A stretch of DNA of 64,000 bases, taken from NCBI RefSeq assembly GCF_000255115.2, contig NC_018068.1, positions 744,001 through 808,000 on the forward strand, given 5' to 3'. Made by a program: the position numbers and the translations under genes. The notes under the pieces were generated by a model. That model was not told the origin of the DNA and made no database searches. It saw only the letters and a program-made list of their open reading frames with translations. Positions 42,580 to 52,343 of the stretch are shown in pieces. Within the stretch, counting starts at the first letter, position 1. Each line of letters opens with the position of its first letter. The DNA is from Desulfosporosinus acidiphilus SJ4 (lineage in GTDB: Bacteria > Bacillota > Desulfitobacteriia > Desulfitobacteriales > Desulfitobacteriaceae).

Positions 42580-43731
42580 ATGGCTAATCCATTTTATATT
42601 TTAATCGGGGTAATATTTTTGGCAGTATATGGGGGAATCAATTTCTATATTGGTTTGCGCGGCTGGCAGGCTTTATTCAGCTATATCCCATATAGTTCTC
42701 TAAAAGTTTACTGGATTGTCTTTGGCATGATCTCATTGTCATATTTAATTGCTCGTTCTATGCAAAAGTTCCTTCCCCAAGCTGTATACGAAGGGCTAAA
42801 CCTTGTTGGGGCATATTGGATGGCCTTTATGTTCTACTTTTTGTTCATGATTTTGGCAGTTGACCTATTGCGTCTCATAAACCATTTTATTCATCTTGCT
42901 CCCCTTAGACAAGGCATAAACCCTGGCTTCGGATTGGCGATCTTCATTTTGGTGCTTGGAATTGTAGGTTATGGTGCTTGGAATGCCAGGAATCCGCGGG
43001 TTAATCATTATGACATTACGATTGGCAAGAAAGCGGGACCCTTAAAACAATTGCATGTGGTAATGGTTTCGGATATCCATCTGGGAACAATAATCCATAA
43101 CAATTACCTCACGAAGATGGTTGGGATGATCAACCAATTAAATCCGGACTTGGTGTTGTTTGCAGGAGATGTCTTCGATGAAAATGTTGAAGCCGTTAAT
43201 AAGCAAGAAATGATGGAGACGTTTAAAAACTTAAAATCCCGCTACGGTGCTTTTGCTGTATTAGGCAACCATGAATATATCGGAGGAAATGTTGAAGAGG
43301 CAATGAAATATTTAAGTGCCGCAGGTGTGCAAGTGTTGAAAGACAGCTATCAAGAAATTAACGGAAGTTTTTATCTGGTTGGCAGAGATGATCGCTCCGG
43401 ATCCCGTTATAATAGGGCTCAGAGGGAAAATTTACAGACGTTGCTTCAAGGAGTTAACCATTCCCTGCCTATTATTGTCATGGATCATCAGCCGCTTCAA
43501 TTGGAGGAACCAGTTAGGCAGGGAGTTGACCTACAGTTGTCAGGCCACACTCATGCCGGGCAGCTATTTCCTATCCGTCTAATAACCCGTCGGATTTTTG
43601 AAGACGATTGGGGCTACCTTAGGAAGGGAAACTTTCAACTCATAGTTTCCTCAGGTTATGGAACCTGGGGACCGCCTGTTCGCTTGGGAAATACGCCTGA
43701 AATCGTGGATATTACAATTAAGTTCCAATAA
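42580..43731 (+). CDS. Membrane-anchored metallophosphoesterase (YkuE/YaeI-like)
   Basis: About 383 residues: four to five N-terminal hydrophobic helices (1-145), then a calcineurin-like phosphoesterase domain with all metal motifs: MVSDIHLG, LVLFAGDVFDE, AVLGNHEY, IVMDHQP and LSGHTHAGQLFP. Relatives act on lipids or nucleotides near the membrane; the substrate is unknown. I prefer ATG 42580 (after GGGGGTGG); the frame opens at 42508. It ends at a strong hairpin shared with the flavodiiron gene. Confidence 0.9.
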   Translation: MANPFYILIGVIFLAVYGGINFYIGLRGWQALFSYIPYSSLKVYWIVFGMISLSYLIARSMQKFLPQAVYEGLNLVGAYWMAFMFYFLFMILAVDLLRLINHFIHLAPLRQGINPGFGLAIFILVLGIVGYGAWNARNPRVNHYDITIGKKAGPLKQLHVVMVSDIHLGTIIHNNYLTKMVGMINQLNPDLVLFAGDVFDENVEAVNKQEMMETFKNLKSRYGAFAVLGNHEYIGGNVEEAMKYLSAAGVQVLKDSYQEINGSFYLVGRDDRSGSRYNRAQRENLQTLLQGVNHSLPIIVMDHQPLQLEEPVRQGVDLQLSGHTHAGQLFPIRLITRRIFEDDWGYLRKGNFQLIVSSGYGTWGPPVRLGNTPEIVDITIKFQ

Positions 43732-43735
43732 AATG

Positions 43736-43789
43736 GGGGGACGGTCTTTTTGACACAAAAAATGTGTCAAAAGGACCGTCCCCCTTTTT
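43736..43789. terminator. 22-bp bidirectional hairpin terminator
   Basis: Arms 43736-43757 and 43763-43784 pair over 22 bp with one G-T pair; five T follow. The GGGGACGGTC and TGTGTCAA core resembles a hairpin I recall as dispersed in many clostridial genomes. It lies between convergent genes. Confidence 0.88.
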
Positions 43790-43798
43790 CGCTTTTAA

Positions 43799-44995
43799 TT
43801 ATTTAAGGGCTTCTCCAATGGTCTGGCCAAATTCTCGGCATTTAATGAGGCTTTCGTCATCGGGGTTCCAAAGCACTTTCAGTCCCTCGTTGATTATTTC
43901 AAATCCGCCGTGTTCCAATTCAGCGGAGATAAGTTTATTTCCCTCTCCGCTCCAGCCATAACTGCCAAAAGCAGCAGCTTTTTTGTTTTTAAAGGCCAGT
44001 CCTTTAATCATTTCCAGGATTCCAGCCACAGCATAGGAAATTCCCTTATTGATCGTCGGAGAGCCAACAAGGATAGCCTTGGATTTGAAGACTTCTGTTA
44101 TGATGTCATTTTTGTCAGTATGATTAGAATTGGAGTTAAATAATTTTACGGTAACGTCTGGATCGCTTTGTCTAATTCCAGCGGCAATATTTTCTGCCAT
44201 TTGGCGGGTGCTGTTCCACATTGTATCGTAGATGATACTGATTTGATTTTCTTGATAATTTTTAGCCCATTCCATGTACTTATTCACCATTTGTAATGGA
44301 TTATCTCTCCAGATAACGCCATGACTTGGGCAGATCATGTCAACAGGCAAATTCAAGCTTAAGATTTCATTAATTTTTTTCTCTACAAATGAATTAAAGG
44401 GAGTTAAGATATTGGCATAATACTTAAGCGCTTCGTGATAAAGATCGCCTTGATCAACTAAGTCGTTGAACATGTGTTCCGAAGCGAGATGCTGACCAAA
44501 GCCGTCATTGCTGAAAAGAATATTGTCGCCGGTTAAGTAAGAAAACATCGTGTCCGGCCAATGAAGCATTCTTGCCTCAATAAAAATAAATTCTTTTGAT
44601 CCAAGACTTAGTTTATCACCTGTTTTAACCGGTATGAAATTCCATTCCTGATGGTACTGGCCTTTTAAGGATTTAATGGCATTAGCAGTACAATAGATAG
44701 GTGTATCCGGTATTTCCCTCATTAATTCCGGCAACGCCCCGCTGTGATCGGGTTCGCCGTGATTGATAATGATGTAGTCAATGGTTTTTAAATCGATTTC
44801 TTTTTTTAAATTTGAGACAAACTCTTTAGCAAAAGGTGCCCAAACACTATCGATGAGAGCGATCTTTTCATCACGGACAAGATAAGAATTGTAACTCGAA
44901 CCATGATGAGTAGAGAGCTCATCACCGTGAAACTTTTTTAATTCCCAATCGATTTTTCCGACATAGGTTACACTTTTGTTGATAGAGAAACTCAT
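43799..44995 (-). CDS. Flavodiiron protein (A-type flavoprotein, FprA family)
   Basis: Reduces O2 to water or NO to N2O in the cytosol of anaerobes. 398 residues from ATG 44995. The metallo-beta-lactamase domain carries the di-iron ligands in NHGEPDHSG (H79, E81, D83, H84), MLHWPD, SNDGFGQH and PSHGVIW. The C-terminal flavodoxin domain (about 250-398) has IIYDTMWNSTRQMAENI and VGSPTINKG. No fused rubredoxin, so it needs an external donor. GGAGG lies 11 bases before the start. A 440-bp gap precedes it. Confidence 0.95.
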   Translation of the reverse strand: MSFSINKSVTYVGKIDWELKKFHGDELSTHHGSSYNSYLVRDEKIALIDSVWAPFAKEFVSNLKKEIDLKTIDYIIINHGEPDHSGALPELMREIPDTPIYCTANAIKSLKGQYHQEWNFIPVKTGDKLSLGSKEFIFIEARMLHWPDTMFSYLTGDNILFSNDGFGQHLASEHMFNDLVDQGDLYHEALKYYANILTPFNSFVEKKINEILSLNLPVDMICPSHGVIWRDNPLQMVNKYMEWAKNYQENQISIIYDTMWNSTRQMAENIAAGIRQSDPDVTVKLFNSNSNHTDKNDIITEVFKSKAILVGSPTINKGISYAVAGILEMIKGLAFKNKKAAAFGSYGWSGEGNKLISAELEHGGFEIINEGLKVLWNPDDESLIKCREFGQTIGEALK

Positions 44996-45434
44996 GGCTT
45001 TTAATACCTCCAATTAATTTTATTATCTAAAATCTTGATATCAGTTTCAGCTTGGCAGCGCTTCCTTGATTATTATCTAAGGTCTTGGCTTGGAATGATA
45101 CTTAAATTTTACTTTCTACAAATATCGAAAATATCCTGCTAATTATCGCTGTATTGTAAAATTGTTTGCGATCGATATTTGTATTCGATATACCTGTTAA
45201 GGAATTATTTAAAAGGATGAAATCAGAGAATCAGAAATAATGCAAATAATGCGATCTGGTTAGGATACATTCATTATTATTGACAAAAAAGGAAATTCGT
45301 CATATATTTATTTCTTTAATTATTAATAAAGTGCCTTTTCTTATGGTACCGGCCTTAGATTTTCATGGAAAATGATATTGATAACCTTAATAACAATAAA
45401 GTTTGATTTGAAATAGTTAGGTGGTTTTTTAGAT
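44996..45434 (+). promoter_or_regulatory. Divergent intergenic region with promoter for the YkgJ-type gene
   Basis: TTGACA (45280-45285), 17-bp spacer, TATATT (45303-45308) gives a good plus-strand promoter with a 5' leader of about 120 nt. ATCGA-N9-TCGAT (45171-45189) is a weak inverted repeat nearer the flavodiiron gene. I see no gene here. Confidence 0.7.
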
Positions 45435-45782
45435 ATGAATAGCCTACCATGTCAAGAGTGCAGAGGATTGTGCTGCGGTCCGGTACCCATTACAAAACAT
45501 GAGCTTGATTCCATAAGAAGAGTTCTTAAATTAATGCCGGAAAATAAACGATTTGAGTTGAAAAATCAACAGCGGTATTTTGGAACCTGCATTTTCTATG
45601 ATCTCGATAAAGATATTTGCGGCATTCATAATGTAAGGCCGTCTATATGTCGTGCTTTTGGGCATTACAGCAATTTGGTTTGTTTTAGAAAACCGGAAGC
45701 GTCTACGGAGTTAAACTGGGTTGCCGCCGAAGACCCGATAGGTATATTGTCGGTAGATTTTACTTGGCAGCATTTCAATTAA
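45435..45782 (+). CDS. YkgJ family cysteine-cluster protein
   Basis: 115 residues. An N-terminal CQECRGLCCGP motif and CGIHNVRPSICRAFG further on form the conserved Cys cluster of the YkgJ (CxxCxxxCC...C...RPxxC) family, proposed to hold zinc or an Fe-S cluster. Unknown function. It has its own promoter and precedes the FadR-type regulator. Confidence 0.88.
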   Translation: MNSLPCQECRGLCCGPVPITKHELDSIRRVLKLMPENKRFELKNQQRYFGTCIFYDLDKDICGIHNVRPSICRAFGHYSNLVCFRKPEASTELNWVAAEDPIGILSVDFTWQHFN

Positions 45783-45862
45783 CGGTCTGATAGTGATAAT
45801 TTCTATTTTTATAAAGATTTTGTCCCGTAATCGAAGGGATTTTTCTGGAAGGAGGCAGACAT

Positions 45863-46549
45863 ATGGTTAGAGAAGGCAGAAGCCTGGCAGAAAATGTTGC
45901 GGAAGATATACTGGCAATGATTACAATTGATAAAAAGTTTTCGGCAGGAGATAAACTTCCCAATGAAAATGAGCTTGCAGCGAGATTAGAAGTGAGCCGA
46001 ACTACCTTGCGCGAGGCAATCCGCATCTTAATTGCTCATAATGTATTGGAAATATTTCGGGGAAAAGGGACGTATGTAAAGGATAACCGGGAATTAACCA
46101 TGGCTTTTGGGCTAAAGGAGCTTTCCTCCTTTAAACCTGATGTTAAAGATCTATATGAAATGCGTCTTATATTTGAACCCCAATCAGCCTATTATGCTGC
46201 TAAGAGAGCGACAGATAAAGAGCTCGAAAGAATTTTGTATTATGGAAAGTTAGTGGAAGAACAGATCATCAATCAAGAAGATCGAACGGATGTGGAGCAG
46301 GCATTTCACCAGTCTATTGCCAAAGCGACTCATAATGAGTTTATGAATCAACTGATGCCGGTCCTTTATCAAGCGATCAATAAAGGGGTTCCCTTATCGG
46401 ACAGCAATGAAGAAATGATCCGCAATACTTTAAATGATCACCGGATGATCATGGAGTTTTTATCAGCACGTGATGCGGAAGGGGCAAAGACTGCCATGAA
46501 ACTGCATATCATTCATGCCATGAGAGGGTTTGGATTCCTGGAAGATTAG
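45863..46549 (+). CDS. GntR family regulator, FadR/FCD subfamily
   Basis: 228 residues: wHTH (1-75; AEDILAMITIDKKFSAGDKLPNE begins it, then LAARLEVSRTTLREAIRIL) and an FCD effector domain (about 95-220; LYEMRLIFEPQSAYYAAKRAT, FHQSIAKATHNE, DHRMIMEFLSARDAEGAKTAMKLHI) with metal-binding-type His residues. GGAAGGAGG precedes ATG. It lies directly upstream of ilvD, whose promoter carries an inverted repeat, so it is a likely regulator of ilvD. Confidence 0.92.
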   Translation: MVREGRSLAENVAEDILAMITIDKKFSAGDKLPNENELAARLEVSRTTLREAIRILIAHNVLEIFRGKGTYVKDNRELTMAFGLKELSSFKPDVKDLYEMRLIFEPQSAYYAAKRATDKELERILYYGKLVEEQIINQEDRTDVEQAFHQSIAKATHNEFMNQLMPVLYQAINKGVPLSDSNEEMIRNTLNDHRMIMEFLSARDAEGAKTAMKLHIIHAMRGFGFLED

Positions 46550-46603
46550 CAGTTTAGGCGTTGATAGTTTCTCAAGAAAATTAAAGAAGTATTATTTCGA
46601 TGA

Positions 46604-46643
46604 TAGACATAAGACATCACGCAATGTATAATGTTATCATACA
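46604..46643 (+). promoter_or_regulatory. ilvD promoter with inverted repeat over the -10
   Basis: TAGACA (46604-46609), 17-bp spacer, TATAAT (46627-46632). TGTAT-N9-ATACA (46625-46643) straddles the -10 and the start site. Confidence 0.7.
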
Positions 46644-46666
46644 AATTATCTTGAGAGGTGTTTAAA

Positions 46667-48328
46667 ATGAATAGCGATGCTGTAACCACTACTGTACCCC
46701 ATCGAGCCTTGTTTCATGCTTTGGGTTTAACAAATGAGGAAATGGAAAGGCCCTTAATTGGGATTGTCAGTTCTAAAAATGATATTGTTCCTGGGCATAT
46801 GAATTTAGACAAAATAGTGGATGCAGTTAAGATCGGTGTCGCTATGGCAGGAGGAACTCCTCTTGTTTTTCCGGCAATTGCGGTATGTGACGGACTTGCC
46901 ATGGGGCATCAAGGCATGAAGTATTCCCTCGTTACAAGAGAATTAATTGCCGATTCTACGGAAGCCATGACCCTGGCCCATGCCTTTGACGCTCTGGTTA
47001 TGGTTCCCAACTGCGATAAGAATGTTCCCGGTTTGTTAATGGCTGCAGCACGGCTGAATATACCAACGATCTTTGTCAGCGGCGGACCGATGCTGGCTGG
47101 CATTGTAGATGGACAAAAAACGAGTTTTTCCAGCGTTTCGGAGGCTGTCAGCGAGTTCCAAGCCGGAAAAATTACGAAAGAAAAATTATCGGAATATGAA
47201 AATAAGGCTTGCCCTACGTGTGGTTCCTGTTCAGGTATGTATACTGCTAACAGCATGAACTGCTTAACGGAAGTTTTAGGAATGGGTCTTCGAGGTAACG
47301 GGACGATCCCGGCGGTTTATTCCGAAAGGATTCAACTTGCCAAATATGCGGGAATGCAGATTATGGAATTGCTGAAGAAAAATATTCGTCCGCGGGATAT
47401 CATGACTGAAGATGCCTTTAGAAATGCATTAACCTTAGATATGGCTCTGGGCTGCAGCACAAATAGCATGCTGCATCTTCCGGCAATTGCCCACGAATGT
47501 GGTATTGAATTAAATGTGGATATCGCTAATGGAATCAGTGACAAAACACCGAATCTCTGTCATCTCGCACCTGCCGGCCATACCTACATTGAAGATCTGC
47601 ACGAGGCTGGCGGCATTTATGCAGTAATGAATGAAGTCAACAAACTAGGTTTGCTCAAAACAGATTTAATGACCTGTACTGGGAAAACCGTTGGAGAAAA
47701 TATTGCCGGTTGTCTCAATAAAAATACGAACGTCATTAGACCTGCTGAGAATCCCTACAGCCAAACAGGAGGAATCGCAGTCCTAAAAGGAAACCTGGCT
47801 CCTGATTCCTGCGTTGTAAAACGTTCTGCTGTGGCTCCGGATATGTTAAAACATGAAGGCCCTGCCAAAGTCTTTGATTGTGAAGAAGATGCTATGACGG
47901 CCATTACTACCGGCAAAATTGTGCCCGGCGATGTTGTCGTGATTCGCTATGAAGGTCCTAAGGGCGGTCCGGGAATGCGGGAAATGTTAAATCCTACCTC
48001 CGCCATTATGGGAAGCGGACTTGGGGAAAGCGTTGCCTTGATTACCGACGGTCGTTTCAGTGGCGCAACACGAGGTGCCGCAATCGGTCATGTTTCTCCT
48101 GAAGCCGCCGTTGGAGGCAACATTGCACTGATTGAGGATGGGGATATTATCCAGATCGATATAATGTCTAATAAAATTGATGTTAAGCTTAGTGATGATG
48201 AACTGGCAAAGCGCAGAGCAAAATGGGTGCCGAGAAAACCAAAAATAACGACAGGTTTCCTCGCTCGCTATGCCGGTATGGTTACCTCGGGAAACAGGGG
48301 TGCCGTTTTAGAACTTCCTAAGCAGTAA
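46667..48328 (+). CDS. ilvD: Dihydroxy-acid dehydratase
   Basis: Third common step of branched-chain amino acid synthesis: dehydrates 2,3-dihydroxy acids to 2-oxo acids with an Fe-S cluster. 553 residues from ATG 46667 (GAGAGG upstream). Cluster cysteines are in NCDKNVPG and [36 protein letters not shown] and [12 protein letters not shown] are canonical. It stands apart from other ilv/leu genes, beside a FadR-type regulator, which may mean a role with sugar acids or substrate-specific control; sequence still favours IlvD. Confidence 0.93.
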   Translation: MNSDAVTTTVPHRALFHALGLTNEEMERPLIGIVSSKNDIVPGHMNLDKIVDAVKIGVAMAGGTPLVFPAIAVCDGLAMGHQGMKYSLVTRELIADSTEAMTLAHAFDALVMVPNCDKNVPGLLMAAARLNIPTIFVSGGPMLAGIVDGQKTSFSSVSEAVSEFQAGKITKEKLSEYENKACPTCGSCSGMYTANSMNCLTEVLGMGLRGNGTIPAVYSERIQLAKYAGMQIMELLKKNIRPRDIMTEDAFRNALTLDMALGCSTNSMLHLPAIAHECGIELNVDIANGISDKTPNLCHLAPAGHTYIEDLHEAGGIYAVMNEVNKLGLLKTDLMTCTGKTVGENIAGCLNKNTNVIRPAENPYSQTGGIAVLKGNLAPDSCVVKRSAVAPDMLKHEGPAKVFDCEEDAMTAITTGKIVPGDVVVIRYEGPKGGPGMREMLNPTSAIMGSGLGESVALITDGRFSGATRGAAIGHVSPEAAVGGNIALIEDGDIIQIDIMSNKIDVKLSDDELAKRRAKWVPRKPKITTGFLARYAGMVTSGNRGAVLELPKQ

Positions 48329-48374
48329 ACTTGCTCGGCCAATGCTAAATCTAAAGCTGAATCTGAACCCGGGG

Positions 48375-48406
48375 GCTTCGATTGGGGGCTCTATCCCCGC
48401 CGAAGA
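48375..48406. repeat. Short hairpin element of the GGGG-CTC/AGAGTCC family
   Basis: CTTCG...CGAAG arms enclose GGGG/CCCC. Similar in shape to elements at about 2293-2330, 15653-15690 and 56582-56616. Confidence 0.4.
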
Positions 48407-48459
48407 AATTGAAGGAGTACCTCCAGTGTAAAGGGGTGCGGAGTTTAGATGGATAAAAT

Positions 48460-48510
48460 AAAGCAACCAACTATGGCGTAAGCCTTTCGTTGGTTGCTTT
48501 ATCTTTTGAT
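48460..48510. terminator. Terminator after ilvD
   Basis: AAAGCAACCAAC (48460-48471) pairs exactly with GTTGGTTGCTTT (48489-48500), followed by ATCTTTTG. Confidence 0.9.
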
Positions 48511-48593
48511 CTGCTTTATCTAATGAATTGTTTATTATTTTTATATCTTTCGTGGTTCTTTTAGGCAGAGTGGCTAATGATTAATCCTTTTGC

Positions 48594-49337
48594 CTAGTCA
48601 ACAAACAAGGATAATAATCGCTTTTTTACGGACTTAAGCTCCGGGTCCTCCGGAGAGCGGGGATAGGGAAGCGGAAGCGAAATAATGTCTACTATTCTTC
48701 CGGGATTTGAGTGCAGGATAATAATTCTCTGACCTAGGGTTAAAGCTTCATCCAGATCATGAGTAACGTGGATACAAGTTTTAAGGGTGTTTTGCCACAG
48801 ATCAAGAAAATCCTTCTGAAGTTTTGAGCGAGTCAGAGCATCGAGGGCGGCAAAAGGCTCGTCTAACAATAAAATCTTGGGATCTACCGCTAGGGCGCGG
48901 GCAATAGCGGCTCTTTGAGCCATGCCGCCCGATAATTGGCCGGGCCAAGCCTTGGCATAATCCTTTAGGCCTACTATTTCCAGGAGGCCGGTAACGGTTT
49001 TGTGACGTGCTGCTTTAGAGACATGTCCTTTAAGACCGAAAGCAATATTATCCTCTAAGGTCAGCCAGGGAAAGAGGCGGGGTTCTTGAAATATCATTCC
49101 CCGATCCCGCCCGGGGCCGTTAAGAGCCTGACCACTAAGAAGAATTTGTCCCGAAGTTTGTTTTTCCAGACCGGCAATAGTCTTGAGGAGAGTGGTCTTT
49201 CCACAACCGCTTTTGCCGATAATGCAGACTAGTTCGCCCGCGGCAACCTCGAAGCTAATATTCTTTAAAACCTGAACGGGCTCACGACCTATTGGAAGAT
49301 TTTTGCAAATGTCCTTGAGTTCTAGAAAGGCTGCCAT
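48594..49337 (-). CDS. ABC importer ATPase, SsuB/TauB/NrtD type
   Basis: 247 residues: Walker A GKSGCGKTTLL, Q-loop MIFQEPRLFPWLTLEDN, signature QLSGGMAQRAAIARAL, Walker B ILLLDEPFAALD, H-loop THDLDEAL. MIFQEPRLFPW is characteristic of the aliphatic sulfonate/taurine/nitrate importers. It overlaps the permease gene by 16 bases, with GAGG at seven bases before ATG. Last gene of a three-gene importer operon. Confidence 0.92.
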   Translation of the reverse strand: MAAFLELKDICKNLPIGREPVQVLKNISFEVAAGELVCIIGKSGCGKTTLLKTIAGLEKQTSGQILLSGQALNGPGRDRGMIFQEPRLFPWLTLEDNIAFGLKGHVSKAARHKTVTGLLEIVGLKDYAKAWPGQLSGGMAQRAAIARALAVDPKILLLDEPFAALDALTRSKLQKDFLDLWQNTLKTCIHVTHDLDEALTLGQRIIILHSNPGRIVDIISLPLPYPRSPEDPELKSVKKRLLSLFVD

Positions 49338-50116
49338 TTGGGTACCTCATCTGCTTCAAATGTTTCTCGCCAGGGCAAGATCATTTTCTCGAGACGCCGA
49401 AAGAAAAAATCCAGGACCAGTCCCGTGAGTCCAATGACTAAGACTCCGGCAATCATTAGATCTGGCTGAGCCAGCTCTCGTCCCTCCTGAATAAGGTAAC
49501 CAATTCCTTTGGAAGCCCCCAGAAGCTCAGCAGCTACCAGGGAACGCCAACAAAAGCTGAGACCAAGCCTCATCCCAATAAAGATGGAAGGCGCAGCAGA
49601 AGGAAGATAGACTCTGATAATAATCTGCCCTGGTGAAAGACCGAAGGTGGAAGCCGCTTCTTTCAGCTTAGGGTCCGTGTTAGAGATCCCGTGCATGGTA
49701 TTTAAAAAGATGGGAAAAAAGCCGGAGTATGTAATAATGGTTATTTTAGAGGCTTCATCAATGCCCAGCCAAAGAATAAACATGGGTATCCAGGCAATTG
49801 CCGGTATCTGCTGTAAAAAGGTTAAGAAGGGAGATAAGTATCCCTGGGCTTTACGTGCCAGGCCTAATAAAAACCCTAAAGGCAGAGCAAGACAGATCGC
49901 CAGACCAAAACCGCAGCCAACGCGATATAAGCTGGCACTTAAATTTTTTAATAATTCCCCGTTATGGGCAAGGGAAAAAAGCCGGTCAATAATGCCTGAA
50001 GGAGGGGGAAGAAGGTAAGCGTTAACCAAGCCCAAGTAATTTAGTATTTCCCAAACAAGAATAAGGACAAGGGGTAGCAGCAAACCCCTATAGGTTCTCT
50101 TTAAGAATCTCGTCAT
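49322..50116 (-). CDS. ABC importer permease, SsuC/TauC type
   Basis: 264 residues with six hydrophobic helices and the cytoplasmic EAA-like loop (EAASTFGLSPGQIIIRVYLPSAAPSI) that docks on the ATPase. It lies 37 bp after the substrate-binding lipoprotein gene and overlaps the ATPase gene. Confidence 0.92.
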   Translation of the reverse strand: MTRFLKRTYRGLLLPLVLILVWEILNYLGLVNAYLLPPPSGIIDRLFSLAHNGELLKNLSASLYRVGCGFGLAICLALPLGFLLGLARKAQGYLSPFLTFLQQIPAIAWIPMFILWLGIDEASKITIITYSGFFPIFLNTMHGISNTDPKLKEAASTFGLSPGQIIIRVYLPSAAPSIFIGMRLGLSFCWRSLVAAELLGASKGIGYLIQEGRELAQPDLMIAGVLVIGLTGLVLDFFFRRLEKMILPWRETFEADEVPKWQPF

Positions 50117-50153
50117 AACTGGTTGACTCCTCTAGACTGTGGGCATAATGACT

Positions 50154-51176
50154 CTACTTAGCAGGAAGAAAGTTCGGATCAACTAAATCGTCCACAAGTT
50201 TGTTAAGATCTACGTTTGGTTTGATCATACCTTCACTTTGTAAAAAGGCTGCAGATTTTAACAAGTCGCTCTTAACTTGATCAAGACTCATGTCGAAGGA
50301 AAATTCAGGGTAAAGAGCCTTGACTGCTTGCAGTTTCATCTTATTTTGACTGGCAGCAAGAGTCAAGGCTTCGTCGAGATGGGTTTGGCTCCAATCAAGA
50401 GAAGCTTTGTGAACGGCTAAATAGCGTTTTACGATGTCCGGGTAAGCAGCTGCAAAATCACTGCGTACGGCAATAACAGATAAGCCTGGAATTAGCCCTT
50501 CGGCTGAGATCATTTTTTTAGCCTTGCCGGAAGCGACAGCTTTGGACAGGAGAGGTTCGGGGAGTATTGTTGCATCAACTTGACCTGCGGCCAGAGCAGC
50601 GGCTCCTGCAGTAGAATCCATATCAACGATTTCAAGATCTTGAGCTTTCAAATTTGCCTGATTAAGGGCCCGGATTAGCATTTCATGCAGCATGGTTCCT
50701 TTTTGCAGGGCAATTTTTTTCCCTTTGAGGTCTTGGATGGCTTGAATATTTTCCCGTGGGTTCACAACAAGGCTGATACCTTTGGGAAATCTGGAATAGG
50801 AGGAAATGATTTTAAGGTCATTCCCATTGGCTTTTGCCAAAATCACCGATACATAGTTTAAGCTGTTGGCGAAATCAAGGGATTTGGAGGCAAGAGCTTC
50901 AAGCTGGTTGCTTGGGTCTGATAGATCATGCCATTGGAATTTTATCCCGTCTTTGGCGAACTCTTTTTCAAAAAGTTTTTGATTCTTGGCGACAATGGAA
51001 GGAATATTAATAGGCCGGCTTACGTAAGACGCATTGATTGCCTGAGGTTTTTTTGCTGCAGTATTGTTTGTGGTCGGGGTTGCAGAGCAACCCGTCAGGA
51101 TTGTTGAACTAACAAGAAAGAGGAAGCAGAGGAGACTTATTAATAATGTTTTATAGCGAAGCGTAAGTATCACCAT
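50154..51176 (-). CDS. ABC importer substrate-binding lipoprotein, SsuA/NMT1-like
   Basis: 340 residues: signal peptide with lipobox LTGC (Cys30), then a periplasmic-binding-protein type 2 fold (SLDFANSLNYVSVILAKANG, GKKIALQKGTMLHEMLIRAL, AAALAAGQVDATILPEPL). SsuA-like proteins bind alkanesulfonates, but NMT1-like relatives bind pyrimidines or nitrate, so the ligand stays open; no desulfonation genes are nearby. The start at 51176 is close to AAGGA and may be slightly misplaced. First gene of the operon. Confidence 0.88.
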   Translation of the reverse strand: MVILTLRYKTLLISLLCFLFLVSSTILTGCSATPTTNNTAAKKPQAINASYVSRPINIPSIVAKNQKLFEKEFAKDGIKFQWHDLSDPSNQLEALASKSLDFANSLNYVSVILAKANGNDLKIISSYSRFPKGISLVVNPRENIQAIQDLKGKKIALQKGTMLHEMLIRALNQANLKAQDLEIVDMDSTAGAAALAAGQVDATILPEPLLSKAVASGKAKKMISAEGLIPGLSVIAVRSDFAAAYPDIVKRYLAVHKASLDWSQTHLDEALTLAASQNKMKLQAVKALYPEFSFDMSLDQVKSDLLKSAAFLQSEGMIKPNVDLNKLVDDLVDPNFLPAK

Positions 51177-51392
51177 CCTTAATCATTTTCTTCATCTTAA
51201 GTGGTTTGGCAGGCAAAACAATGCACTTATCAGCACTATATTTAATAATAGCGATTTATTTCACAATATGCTAGATATTTATAAATTATATTTTAGTTTC
51301 ACACTTTTTAGGTCTACTTCTACTCTCATTTCTATTTCACTTCTATTTTGTACTCCACACTCATCACAGTCTCCCTGGAAGATATGCTTAAA

Positions 51393-51455
51393 AAATTAGG
51401 ACTTAAAAATTGAAATCTGAATTAAGACCTAAATTAAGACTTAAATTAAGACTGG
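51393..51455. repeat. 12-bp AT-rich tandem repeats upstream of the tetR gene
   Basis: AATTAAGAC(C/T)TA-like units at 51420-51431, 51432-51443 and 51444-51455, with decayed units back to about 51393. A looser TTCTA(C/T) periodicity occurs at about 51307-51350. No gene is visible between 51177 and 51638. Confidence 0.7.
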
Positions 51456-51472
51456 AGTGAACTATCTTTTGG

Positions 51473-51527
51473 TTGACATGTAGAGTAAACATGATAAGAT
51501 ATATTTAAAAATAAGTGAGTAATCACT
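51473..51527 (+). promoter_or_regulatory. tetR operon promoter with operator
   Basis: TTGACA (51473-51478), 16-bp spacer, TAAGAT (51495-51500). AGTGA-GTAA-TCACT (51514-51527), overlapped by TGAGT-AATC-ACTCA, lies just after the expected start site, as TetR operators often do. Confidence 0.78.
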
Positions 51528-51638
51528 CATTATTGATTAAGATAATTAATTTATCTTTGTGTTTTTAGCGCTCGTTGGTGGGAGACAATAATATAAAATT
51601 TCGTATAGTTGCGTTTAAATTTCTAAAGGAGAGTAACT

Positions 51639-52250
51639 ATGAGTAAAAACCCAAACCTTCGCATTAAGAAAACTGTGGAAGAACGGCGCCAAGATATTCT
51701 GCAAGCGGCCCTTAAAGTATTTTCTGAAAATGGCTATAAAGGTTCTACTACTGCAGAGATTGCTCGCCAAGCCGGAGTTGCTGAAGGAACGATCTTCCGG
51801 CATTTTGCAACGAAGAAAGATTTGCTGACAGCCGTTTTGGAGCCGAAAATTATTGAAGGTCTGGTTGTCCTGGACAAGGAAAAAAGAGATAGCAGTCCTG
51901 AAGACTTTTTTCGCAGTTTTCTGAGGAATCGCTTAGAACTGATTCAAGAAAATGTCGGGTTATTCCGCTTGATGTTCGCAGAAGCCCAGTATCATTCCGA
52001 AGTGAGGGAAGCTTTGTTTCAAGGTATTCTGGGCCCAGGGATGAGGGTCATCAAACCATGGTTTGATAAAGGAATCGCTCAAGGTATATTCAAGCCCTTG
52101 CCCTTCATACCAACCATGCGAAGTTTTATGGGAATGGCTATGTTTTATGGGGTTTTCAATTATCTTTTCCCTGATATAGCGCCTGAGAAGACTCTTGAAG
52201 AGGCAGCCGACCACATTTCTGAGCTTTTTTTGCATGGATTAACACGTTAA
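51639..52250 (+). CDS. TetR family regulator
   Basis: 203 residues: N-terminal HTH ([48 protein letters not shown]) and a ligand-binding helical domain. AAAGGAGAG precedes ATG. Heads an operon with a HlyD-type adaptor, an ABC ATPase and an ABC-2 permease, an arrangement like the ybhGFSR/cecR loci; it probably represses the exporter and itself. Confidence 0.94.
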   Translation: MSKNPNLRIKKTVEERRQDILQAALKVFSENGYKGSTTAEIARQAGVAEGTIFRHFATKKDLLTAVLEPKIIEGLVVLDKEKRDSSPEDFFRSFLRNRLELIQENVGLFRLMFAEAQYHSEVREALFQGILGPGMRVIKPWFDKGIAQGIFKPLPFIPTMRSFMGMAMFYGVFNYLFPDIAPEKTLEEAADHISELFLHGLTR

Positions 52251-52343
52251 ACAAATTAAATAAATTAAAGAAGTTAAAGAACCCTGCGGATATTTATCAG
52301 CAAAAGAAAGGAAGACCTAAACTTGGAGTCAGGAGGAATAGCG

